A DNA stretch of 12,292 bases from Gammaproteobacteria bacterium (lineage in GTDB: Bacteria > Pseudomonadota > Gammaproteobacteria > PS1 > Pseudothioglobaceae): NCBI GenBank assembly GCA_015658965.1, contig DQNX01000058.1, positions 1-12,292 of the forward strand. The letters run 5' to 3'. The notes under the pieces were generated by a model. That model did not search any database. It was not told the origin of the DNA and saw only the letters and a list, made by a program, of their open reading frames with translations. Below, piece by piece: positions 1 to 5,995 of this stretch. Within the stretch, counting starts at the first letter, position 1. Every line of letters starts with the position of its first letter. The position numbers were made by a program, and so were the translations under genes.

Positions 1-2
1 TA

Positions 3-1103
3 TTTTGGCCAGCAATGCTGATGGGTTCAAATTACCGAACACCAACCGCCATTTATGCGCACGGATTTTTAACCGTTAACGGCCAAAAAATGAGTAAATC
101 TCGTGGTACATTTATTCAGGCCAGAACCTATTTAGAAAGTTTAAATCCTGAATGTTTGCGTTATTATTACGCCTACAAACTCTCCAGTAAAATTGATGAT
201 ATCGATCTTAACCTGCAAGATTTTAAACAGCGTGTAAATTCTGATTTGGTCGGAAAAGTGGTTAATATCGCTTCACGTAGTGCCGGATTTATCGTCAAGA
301 AATTTAACAAAACCTTGTCTGCTTATGCCATTGAGGGCGACTTATACAACGAGTTTGTTGCCAAAGGTGATGTCATTGCTGAGCTCTACGAAGCGCGTAA
401 TTACAGCCAGGCGATGCGTGAGATCATGAAACTCGCTGACAAAGCCAATCAATACATCGATGAGCACAAGCCATGGCAATTGGTTAAGGAAGAGGGGAAG
501 CAAGCACAAGTACATGATGTCACTTCATTGGCGATCAATCTATTCAGAGTGCTAATGACTTACCTTAAGCCGGTATTGCCAGAAATGGCCAAGCAAGCTG
601 AAGCTTTTTTAAATATCGACGAGCTACATTGGAATGATATTAAGCACCCATTGACCAAACATCAAATTAATAAATTTAAACCTTTAATGTCACGCATTGA
701 AGATGAGCAAATTAATGCCGTTATTGAGGCGTCTAAGCAAACACTTGCAGAAACAATCCAAGAAGAAACCGAGGATGATATGATTCAAATTGATGATTTT
801 ACAAAAATAGACTTACGCATTGCCAAAATTGTTAAAGCCCAGCACGTTGAAGGCGCAGACAAATTGTTGCAACTTACCCTAGACATTGGCGAAGAAAAAA
901 CCCGCAATGTATTTGCCGGTATTAAAGCACATTATGAACCTGAGGATTTGGAAGGTCGTTTAACTGTCATGGTGGCTAATTTATCCCCAAGAAAAATGAA
1001 ATTTGGTCTTTCCGAAGGCATGGTACTAGCCGCAGGTGATGGTAAGTCATTACATATTTTATCACCCGATTCTGGCGCTAAAGCGGGCATGAAAATCAGC
1101 TAA
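3..1103 (+). CDS. metG: Methionyl-tRNA synthetase, 3' part (5' end outside window)
   Basis: Charges tRNA-Met (initiator and elongator) with methionine in the cytoplasm. The open frame runs in from the left edge, so the N-terminal catalytic half, including the HIGH motif and any zinc-binding insert, is not visible. About 366 residues remain. The KMSKS signature of class I synthetases is at bases 87-101, inside VNGQKMSKSRGTF. It is followed by the helical anticodon-binding domain (motifs LRYYYAYKLSS and DDIDLNLQDF). An acidic linker then leads to a C-terminal OB-fold tRNA-binding domain of the EMAP/Trbp111 type, from about base 780 to the stop (IDLRIAKIV, RNVFAGI, VANLSPRKMKFG). This is the long dimeric form known from E. 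coli. The ATG at base 15 is internal and not the true start. A short hairpin with a T-run follows 55 bases after the stop. The identification is secure. Confidence 0.97.
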   Translation, partial: FWPAMLMGSNYRTPTAIYAHGFLTVNGQKMSKSRGTFIQARTYLESLNPECLRYYYAYKLSSKIDDIDLNLQDFKQRVNSDLVGKVVNIASRSAGFIVKKFNKTLSAYAIEGDLYNEFVAKGDVIAELYEARNYSQAMREIMKLADKANQYIDEHKPWQLVKEEGKQAQVHDVTSLAINLFRVLMTYLKPVLPEMAKQAEAFLNIDELHWNDIKHPLTKHQINKFKPLMSRIEDEQINAVIEASKQTLAETIQEETEDDMIQIDDFTKIDLRIAKIVKAQHVEGADKLLQLTLDIGEEKTRNVFAGIKAHYEPEDLEGRLTVMVANLSPRKMKFGLSEGMVLAAGDGKSLHILSPDSGAKAGMKIS

Positions 1104-1158
1104 AAAATTTAGGAAATTTCTTAAATAGTGTTGTTTTTTCTGTAAATAGGTGAAAAAC

Positions 1159-1178
1159 AGGCATATAAATGCCTTTTT
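1159..1178 (+). terminator. Probable rho-independent terminator of metG
   Basis: A six-base-pair perfect stem (AGGCAT / ATGCCT, arms 1159-1164 and 1169-1174) closes a four-base ATAA loop and runs into five T residues (1174-1178). An A-run (1153-1157) precedes it. The stem is short, so termination may be partial. Its place just after metG and before the tRNA spacer fits a terminator. Confidence 0.6.
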
Positions 1179-1189
1179 AAGCCGGAAAC

Positions 1190-1234
1190 CACTTGTTTTT
1201 AAGTGCTTTATAATCAATAAGTGCTAACACTTAT
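1190..1234. repeat. Four alternating copies of a CACTT/AAGTG motif forming two hairpins
   Basis: CACTT (1190-1194) can pair with AAGTG (1201-1205). A second AAGTG (1219-1223) lies in a perfect 7-base stem, ATAAGTG / CACTTAT (1217-1223 with 1228-1234, loop CTAA). Because all four arms share the same 5-mer, other pairings are possible and would exclude each other. There is no T-run after either hairpin. The region is AT-rich, so chance is a real alternative. No function is assigned. Confidence 0.4.
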
Positions 1235-1276
1235 AAAATTTAGCAAAATCTTTAAATGAATGGCTTTAAAGTAATA

Positions 1277-1311
1277 TTGACGTAAAATAGTGTCAATTCT
1301 GTACCCAGGCG
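1277..1311 (+). promoter_or_regulatory. Candidate promoter of the tRNA-Ser gene
   Basis: A TTGACG hexamer (1277-1282, five of six matches to the sigma-70 -35 consensus) is followed after 17 bases by TGTACC (1300-1305), a poor -10 with three matches. A GC-rich stretch CCAGGCG (1305-1311) follows, resembling the discriminator of growth-rate-controlled stable-RNA promoters. This would give a 5' leader of roughly 40 bases before the tRNA. TTGACG is also one arm of an inverted repeat with CGTCAA (1310-1315). The weak -10 keeps confidence low. Confidence 0.38.
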
Positions 1312-1351
1312 TCAAAATAGTTGTGTTGTTCGTTTGGAAATAGTTTTTTTT

Positions 1352-1439
1352 GGAGAGATGTCAGAGTGGTTTAATTTGCTCGCTTGGAAAGCGGGTGTAC
1401 GGTAACGTACCGAGGGTTCGAATCCCTCTCTCTCCACCA
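1352..1439 (+). tRNA. tRNA-Ser, anticodon GGA
   Basis: Decodes UCC and UCU serine codons. The cloverleaf can be read directly. The acceptor stem GGAGAGA (1352-1358) pairs with TCTCTCC (1429-1435, last C as discriminator side with one wobble-free fit). The anticodon stem CTCGC / GCGGG encloses loop TTGGAAA, with anticodon GGA at 1386-1388. The long variable arm of type II tRNAs is GTACG-GTAA-CGTAC. The T arm is GAGGG-TTCGAAT-CCCTC (1412-1428). The 3' CCA is encoded (1437-1439). The D stem is weak, with a G-T pair, but the D loop keeps GG. The gene stands alone. It is followed at once by eight T residues (1440-1447), with no separate terminator hairpin, so transcription could continue towards prlC. 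Confidence 0.96.
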
Positions 1440-1526
1440 TTTTTTTTACCTTCTATTGTATTAATTTACCTTGTAGAAAGAAATATAAACCTTAACCAAT
1501 CTTAGTATTGAGACCTTTGCATCATT

Positions 1527-3446
1527 ATGAATCTTACACCAAATTTCAAACCAAAAAAATTGGTTAAAACCGTTGATAAGCTAACAAAAAAAGGCCTTGA
1601 AGTTATTGCTTTAGCCGAAAAAGGCAAAGACTGGCAGAATGTGATTGAGCCAATTGATAAGTTTGAGTGTGAGTTGGGCCGATTAACCAGCGTTAATTCA
1701 CACTTAAATGCAGTCATGTTTAGTGATGAATTTAATGCGCAATATGAGCAAACCTTGCCTATTATTACTAATTTTTATTCAGATATTTCAAGTAACAAGG
1801 CGCTTTATACGACGTATAAAAACCTTAAAAATACCCCGCTAAACAAGCAGCAACAGTATATATTGCAAGAAGCCATTGATGGCTTTGAGCTATCTGGCGT
1901 AGGGCTTGAAGGTGAAGATTCTAAACGCTTCAAAACCATTAAAGAGCGCCTAAGCTTGCTGAGCAATCAGTTTTCTAAAAATTCATTAAAGGCGACCAAT
2001 GAATGGACGAAAATTGTTGAGCTTGATGAGTTAAAGGGTTATGGCGAGAATGAATTGGCCAAGATTAAAACCGATAAGGGCTATGAGTTAAGCCTACAGA
2101 TTCCGGTTTATATGGATGCGATGACGTATCTTGATAATCAAGCGCTCAGAGAAACCATTTATCGAGCCTATGTATCACGCGCGTCCGAACTGGGCATAAC
2201 TTCAATAGAATATGACAATAAAGCCATTATGGATGAGATTCTTGCGCTCAAGCATGAAATGGCAAATATTCTCGGTTTTGATGATTACGCCCAGTTGTCT
2301 ATTGAATCAAAGATGGTTGAAAGTGTTGATCAGATATTAGAATTTTTAATAAATTTGGTGGATAAGTCAAAACCCCAAGCGCAGGCTGAATTAGATGAAT
2401 TGAGTGAATTTTCAGGTATTGATCTTAAGCCGTGGGATTTGGGATTTTATAGTGAGCAGCTCAAAGAGCATAAATTTGGTTTTAAAAAATCAGATTTAAC
2501 GCCTTATTTTCCAGAGCATAAAGTGTTGGAAGGGTTGTTTTCAACCATTGAAAATCTTTATCAAGTCAAGCTTGAGCAAATAGATGAGCCGGCATATCAT
2601 TCGGATGTTAGAGTCTTGCAAATTACTCATAATGAGCATTTAATTGGCAAGATTTATCTTGATTTATACGCCAGAAAAGATAAGCGTGGTGGCGCCTGGA
2701 TGGCGGATTACCAACCCTTGATGGGTGATAATAAACCCGTTGCCTTTGTGGTGTGTAATTTAAATTCACCGAGCGAAGGCCGGCCGGCGCTGTTTGAATT
2801 TGATGAAATTGTGACAATTTTTCATGAATTTGGCCATGCATTGCATCACGTATTGACCAAAGTTGAATATGCTTGCGCGGCAGGTATTGCTGGTGTACCT
2901 TGGGATGGTGTTGAGCTTCCAAGTCAATACATGGAATTTTTCTGCTATGAGCGCGAGGTGGTCATGAAAATGTCTGAGCATTTTGAAACTAAGAAAAGTC
3001 TGCCTGACGAGTTATATGAAAAGTTGATTGCTGCCAAAAATTTCCAATCTGCCATGGGCATGTTGCGTCAGTGTGAGTTTTCAATCTGGGATTTAAAAAC
3101 TCACTTAGGTTTGGTTGACACTTACCAAATATTGGCCGAGGTTCGTAAAGATACGGCTTTAATGCCAGGCATTAACGAAAACCGCTTTTTAAATACTTTT
3201 GGACATGTGTTTTCTGGCGGTTATGCAGCAGGCTATTTTAGTTACAAATGGGCCGAAGTATTAGCGGCAGATGCTTATTATCATGTACAGGCGCAGGGTG
3301 GTATTGGCTCTCAAGCTTCATTAGATTTTTTGCAAAATATCCTGCAAACTGGTGGCAGTCAGGACTTTATGGTAAGCTATGAAGCGTTTAGAGGTAAAAA
3401 ACCGCAGATTGACGCTTTGTTACAAGCCAATGGTATTTTGAATTAG
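1527..3446 (+). CDS. prlC: Oligopeptidase A (M3 family zinc metallopeptidase)
   Basis: Cytoplasmic endopeptidase that degrades short peptides, including cleaved signal peptides and products of ATP-dependent proteases. The protein has 639 residues, against about 680 in E. coli OpdA/PrlC, and aligns along its length. The shortening is spread over the N-terminus and small internal gaps. The zinc site is FHEFGHALHH, with ligands His433 and His437 and catalytic Glu434. The third ligand is Glu463 in GVELPSQYMEFF, the spacing expected for bacterial M3 enzymes. C-terminal FSGGYAAGYFSYKWAEVLAADAY is typical of the family substrate-binding region. The ATG at 1527 is the first possible ATG after an in-frame stop at 1509. 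Its ribosome binding site is poor: only GAG about 14 bases upstream. A weak TTAATT-17-TATAAA pair (1461-1489) is the best promoter guess. The alternative within the family, dipeptidyl carboxypeptidase Dcp, fits less well. Confidence 0.95.
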   Translation: MNLTPNFKPKKLVKTVDKLTKKGLEVIALAEKGKDWQNVIEPIDKFECELGRLTSVNSHLNAVMFSDEFNAQYEQTLPIITNFYSDISSNKALYTTYKNLKNTPLNKQQQYILQEAIDGFELSGVGLEGEDSKRFKTIKERLSLLSNQFSKNSLKATNEWTKIVELDELKGYGENELAKIKTDKGYELSLQIPVYMDAMTYLDNQALRETIYRAYVSRASELGITSIEYDNKAIMDEILALKHEMANILGFDDYAQLSIESKMVESVDQILEFLINLVDKSKPQAQAELDELSEFSGIDLKPWDLGFYSEQLKEHKFGFKKSDLTPYFPEHKVLEGLFSTIENLYQVKLEQIDEPAYHSDVRVLQITHNEHLIGKIYLDLYARKDKRGGAWMADYQPLMGDNKPVAFVVCNLNSPSEGRPALFEFDEIVTIFHEFGHALHHVLTKVEYACAAGIAGVPWDGVELPSQYMEFFCYEREVVMKMSEHFETKKSLPDELYEKLIAAKNFQSAMGMLRQCEFSIWDLKTHLGLVDTYQILAEVRKDTALMPGINENRFLNTFGHVFSGGYAAGYFSYKWAEVLAADAYYHVQAQGGIGSQASLDFLQNILQTGGSQDFMVSYEAFRGKKPQIDALLQANGILN

Positions 3447-3465
3447 GTACAATGCTTTTTATTAT
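3438..3465 (+). promoter_or_regulatory. Candidate promoter for the small gene at 3486
   Basis: TTGAAT (3438-3443) spans the end of prlC and is separated by 16 bases from TATTAT (3460-3465). That is four and five matches to the sigma-70 hexamers. The start site would lie near 3472, just before the ribosome binding site. The surrounding AT-rich sequence makes such matches common, and readthrough from prlC is equally possible. Confidence 0.3.
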
Positions 3466-3485
3466 TATTTCTAGGAAAAAAGACA

Positions 3486-3701
3486 ATGATTAAATTTTTA
3501 TTAGGTGTGGTGTTTGCTTTGGCTTTAATTGGTGGTGCTATTCAATTTGAGTCAACTGAAGCAAGCTGGTCTTTAGTGGTGAATAAAGAAGCGGCAATGA
3601 GCAGTGTACAAAATGGCGCAATAAAAATTTACGATTTAGGCAGTGAATTGGTTAATGACGCTGACAAGATTAAAGCCGTGGATTTAATCATCGAAAAATA
3701 G
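3486..3701 (+). CDS. Small membrane-anchored or exported protein, function unknown
   Basis: A 71-codon gene that I do not recognise. Support for it being real: a good ribosome binding site, AGGAAA (3473-3478), 7 bases before the ATG; a position 39 bases after prlC on the same strand; and a protein-like composition. The first ~20 residues (MIKFLLGVVFALALIGGAI) have one lysine followed by an uninterrupted hydrophobic stretch, so they form a signal peptide or single N-terminal membrane anchor. There is no lipobox cysteine. The remaining ~50 residues are polar and mildly acidic (SWSLVVNKEAAMSSVQNG, then IKIYDLGSELVNDADKIKAVDLIIEK), predicted to face the periplasm with a helical C-terminus. It contains no cysteine or known catalytic motif. 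It ends 2 bases before the fabF stop on the other strand, with no terminator visible between the two. Confidence 0.75.
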   Translation: MIKFLLGVVFALALIGGAIQFESTEASWSLVVNKEAAMSSVQNGAIKIYDLGSELVNDADKIKAVDLIIEK

Positions 3702-3703
3702 CT

Positions 3704-4942
3704 TTATATCTTGGACAGTAAAATCGTACCGTTGGTACCGCCAAAGCCAAATGAGTTAGAAATGGCATAATTCATTTTCATTTCTCGCGCTTCATTAGCG
3801 CAATAATCTAAATCACAATTTTCATCTTGATTGAAGATGTTGATGGTTGGTGGTGCTATTTGATCTTTAAGGGCTAAGGCTGTAAAGATCGCCTCAATAC
3901 CACCGGCAGCACCCAATAAGTGGCCTGTCATTGATTTGGTAGAGCTCATCACAATGTTATAAGCATGGTCGCCTAAGGCCAGTTTGGCTGCATCAGTTTC
4001 TGCCTGATCGCCAGCAGGTGTTGAGGTACCATGGGCATTAATATAGTCAATTTGATCGGCATTAACGCCAGCATTACGCATGGCGTTTTTCATGCAACGC
4101 GCAGCACCTTCACCACCTTTGGAAGGGAGTGTCATGTGAAAAGCATCACCACTCATGCCATAACCTAGGACTTCAGCATAAATTTTTGCACCACGTGCTT
4201 TGGCGTGCTCATACTCTTCTAGCACCACGACACCCGCGCCATCGCCCAAAACAAAGCCGTCTCGGTCTTTGTCCCAAGGGCGTGAGGCGGTTGATGGATC
4301 GTCATTACGAGTAGATAGGGCGCGAGCTGCTGCAAAGCCGCCCAGACCACAATTGGTGGTAGACATCTCTGCACCACCCGCCACCATGATATCAGCATCG
4401 CCATATTCGATTAGACGTGAGGCATCGCCAATATTGTGTGTGCCTGTCGTACAAGCCGTTACAATAGCAAAATTAGGACCTTTGAGTCCATATTTGATAG
4501 ACAGGTTGCCTGAGATCATATTAATGATAGAAGAGGGTACAAAGAAAGGTGAGATACGCTTAGCGCCTCTTTCTCTAAACAGGTCTGCTGTGCGTTCAAT
4601 CGTGCCTAAGCCACCAATGCCAGCACCAATCGCCACACCAATGCGTTCAGCATTTTTCTCAGTAATTTCAATACCAGAGTCTTCAATCGCCTGAATACCT
4701 GCCGCCATACCATAATGAATAAAAGTATCCATTTTTTTGGCATCTTTAGGTTTGAGGTAATCGGTTATTTCAAAGTTTTTAACCGAGCCACCAAAGGTAA
4801 CAGATTGACCTTCAGTTTCAAGGTTGGTGAGTGAATTAATGCCTGATTTACCCGCAAGGATGTTTGCCCAAGATTCTTGAACACTATTGCCAACTGGTGA
4901 AACAATGCCCATGCCGGTGATAACAACTCTTCTTTTACTCAT
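3704..4942 (-). CDS. fabF: 3-oxoacyl-[acyl-carrier-protein] synthase II (KAS II)
   Basis: Condenses malonyl-ACP with acyl-ACP in fatty acid elongation, including the C16:1 to C18:1 step that adjusts membrane fluidity with temperature. The 412-residue product matches E. coli FabF (413). The KAS catalytic triad is complete: Cys164 in VTACTTGTHN, His304 in NAHGTSTPAGD and His341 in KSMTGHLLGAAGG. Near the end is the glycine-rich NSFGFGGTNG. The start at 4942 (MSKRRVVITG) is chosen because it matches the family N-terminus and has GAGAAA a few bases upstream. An in-frame TTG at 4960 would add six residues (MIQRNI) not expected in the family. The gene lies downstream of acpP on the same strand across a hairpin terminator, so it is probably expressed at a lower level by readthrough. 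Confidence 0.97.
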   Translation of the reverse strand: MSKRRVVITGMGIVSPVGNSVQESWANILAGKSGINSLTNLETEGQSVTFGGSVKNFEITDYLKPKDAKKMDTFIHYGMAAGIQAIEDSGIEITEKNAERIGVAIGAGIGGLGTIERTADLFRERGAKRISPFFVPSSIINMISGNLSIKYGLKGPNFAIVTACTTGTHNIGDASRLIEYGDADIMVAGGAEMSTTNCGLGGFAAARALSTRNDDPSTASRPWDKDRDGFVLGDGAGVVVLEEYEHAKARGAKIYAEVLGYGMSGDAFHMTLPSKGGEGAARCMKNAMRNAGVNADQIDYINAHGTSTPAGDQAETDAAKLALGDHAYNIVMSSTKSMTGHLLGAAGGIEAIFTALALKDQIAPPTINIFNQDENCDLDYCANEAREMKMNYAISNSFGFGGTNGTILLSKI

Positions 4943-4960
4943 AATGTTTCTCTGTATCAA

Positions 4961-4996
4961 TAAAAAGGCGCCTAATTCAAAGAAGAAAGCGCCTTA
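4961..4996 (-). terminator. Terminator or attenuator between acpP and fabF
   Basis: Read on the minus strand, AAGGCGC (4995-4989) and GCGCCTT (4971-4965) form a perfect 7-base-pair GC-rich stem around a 17-base loop, followed by TTTTTA. It sits directly after acpP and before fabF. The long loop suggests incomplete termination. This would keep acpP mRNA far more abundant than fabF mRNA, as is needed for the very abundant carrier protein. Confidence 0.7.
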
Positions 4997-5020
4997 TTAT
5001 TTAAGTTAATAAACGAAAAA

Positions 5021-5248
5021 TTACAAATTGTTATTGATGTAGTCGATCGCTAACTGAACTGTTGTAATAGTTTCTGCTTGATCATCAGGAATTTCACAGT
5101 CAAATTCTTCTTCAAGAGACATGACCAGTTCAACGGTGTCTAGAGAGTCTGCACCTAAATCGTCAATAAAAGAAGCGTTATTGTCAATGTCACCACTTAC
5201 ATCTAATTGCTCAGCTACAACTTTCTTTACTCTGTCCTCAATACTCAT
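5021..5248 (-). CDS. acpP: Acyl carrier protein
   Basis: Small acidic carrier that holds growing acyl chains on a 4'-phosphopantetheine arm during fatty acid, lipid A and lipoate synthesis. It has 75 residues, close to the usual 78. The attachment serine is Ser35 in the hallmark LGADSLDTVELVM. The protein is strongly acidic (EEEFDCEIPDD) with the expected helical pattern. The start has a clear AGGAAA ribosome binding site. In E. coli the neighbours are fabD and fabG upstream and fabF downstream. Here fabF is retained, but the upstream neighbour is queC, 75 bases away, so the gene probably has its own promoter. A hairpin terminator follows. Confidence 0.98.
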   Translation of the reverse strand: MSIEDRVKKVVAEQLDVSGDIDNNASFIDDLGADSLDTVELVMSLEEEFDCEIPDDQAETITTVQLAIDYINNNL

Positions 5249-5279
5249 TTGTTATTTCCTTAATAGATTTTAAAACTAT

Positions 5280-5307
5280 ATTTTATCGCCAATTAACACG
5301 CGTGCAA
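5280..5307 (-). promoter_or_regulatory. Candidate acpP promoter
   Basis: On the minus strand TTGCAC (5307-5302) is followed after 16 bases by TAAAAT (5285-5280), five of six matches at -10. The start would fall about 25 bases before the acpP ATG, leaving room for its ribosome binding site. The palindrome CACGCGTG (5297-5304) overlaps the -35 and the spacer; whether a regulator binds it is unknown. Confidence 0.45.
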
Positions 5308-5323
5308 GACTAAATTAAAATAT

Positions 5324-5995
5324 TTATTGATATTTGGTAGGATCCGATATTCCAGCAGATTTAAAACCAATTCTTCGGTATTCGCAAGCATCGCAAACCC
5401 CGCAAGCCTCGCCTTTATCGTTGGCTTGGTAGCAGGTAGTTGTTAGCGAATAATCCACCTTTAAAGACAGACCTTTTTTAATAATATCGGCCTTATTAAG
5501 ATTAATTAACGGGGTGAGGATGGAGAGTTTTTTTCCTTCTACCCCTTGTTTAGTGGCTAAATTTGCCATTGCTTCAAAGGCATTAATATATTCTTGTCGA
5601 CAATCAGGGTAACCAGAATAGTCCAGTGCATTGACACCAATAAAGATTGATTGACAATCTAATACTTCTGCCCAGGCCATGGCAAAAGATAAAAATATGG
5701 TGTTACGTGCTGGCACATAAGTAATAGGGATTTCGTCACTTTCTTTAAAATCAGGCACTTTGATATTAGCATCAGTGAGTGCCGATCCACCAAAATCTGA
5801 CAAAGATATGTGCATAATTTTGTGCTCAACAGCAGCAAAAATCTTGGCAATTTTGGTGGCTGAATCTAATTCAGATTTTTGTTTTTGTCCGTAATCAAAG
5901 CTCAGTGCATAGCATTCAAACCCTTGAGATTTTGCAATGGCAAGTGTGGTGGTGGAATCTAAGCCACCAGATAAAAGGACAATGGCCTTAGGCAT
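5324..5995 (-). CDS. queC: 7-cyano-7-deazaguanine synthase (preQ0 synthase)
   Basis: Converts 7-carboxy-7-deazaguanine to preQ0 using ATP and ammonia, a step towards queuosine at the wobble base of tRNAs with GUN anticodons. The 223-residue length is normal. The ATP-pyrophosphatase P-loop SGGLDST is at residues 9-15. The family motifs YVPARNTIFLS (93-103) and GVNALDYSGYPDCR (120-133) are present. The zinc site is formed by Cys188, Cys198, Cys201 and Cys204 (TTTCYQ and CGVCDAC). The ATG overlaps the end of parE by 8 bases, with AGGAAA inside parE as ribosome binding site, so the two genes are probably cotranscribed and translationally linked. No other queuosine gene is in the window. Confidence 0.97.
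   Translation of the reverse strand: MPKAIVLLSGGLDSTTTLAIAKSQGFECYALSFDYGQKQKSELDSATKIAKIFAAVEHKIMHISLSDFGGSALTDANIKVPDFKESDEIPITYVPARNTIFLSFAMAWAEVLDCQSIFIGVNALDYSGYPDCRQEYINAFEAMANLATKQGVEGKKLSILTPLINLNKADIIKKGLSLKVDYSLTTTCYQANDKGEACGVCDACEYRRIGFKSAGISDPTKYQ

Noticed and set aside
1219..1240. AGTGCTAA in the metG-tRNA spacer looks like half of a CIRCE element
   Set aside because: The partner arm is in the wrong orientation and spacing (CIRCE is TTAGCACTC-N9-GAGTGCTAA), and no heat-shock gene is downstream.
4200..4694. 164-codon open frame on the plus strand opposite fabF
   Set aside because: It is a shadow of fabF with low-complexity Ser/Pro/Arg composition and no family resemblance.
4943..4960. 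TTG start giving FabF a six-residue extension
   Set aside because: The family N-terminus begins MSKRRVV, and the ATG at 4942 has a suitable ribosome binding site.
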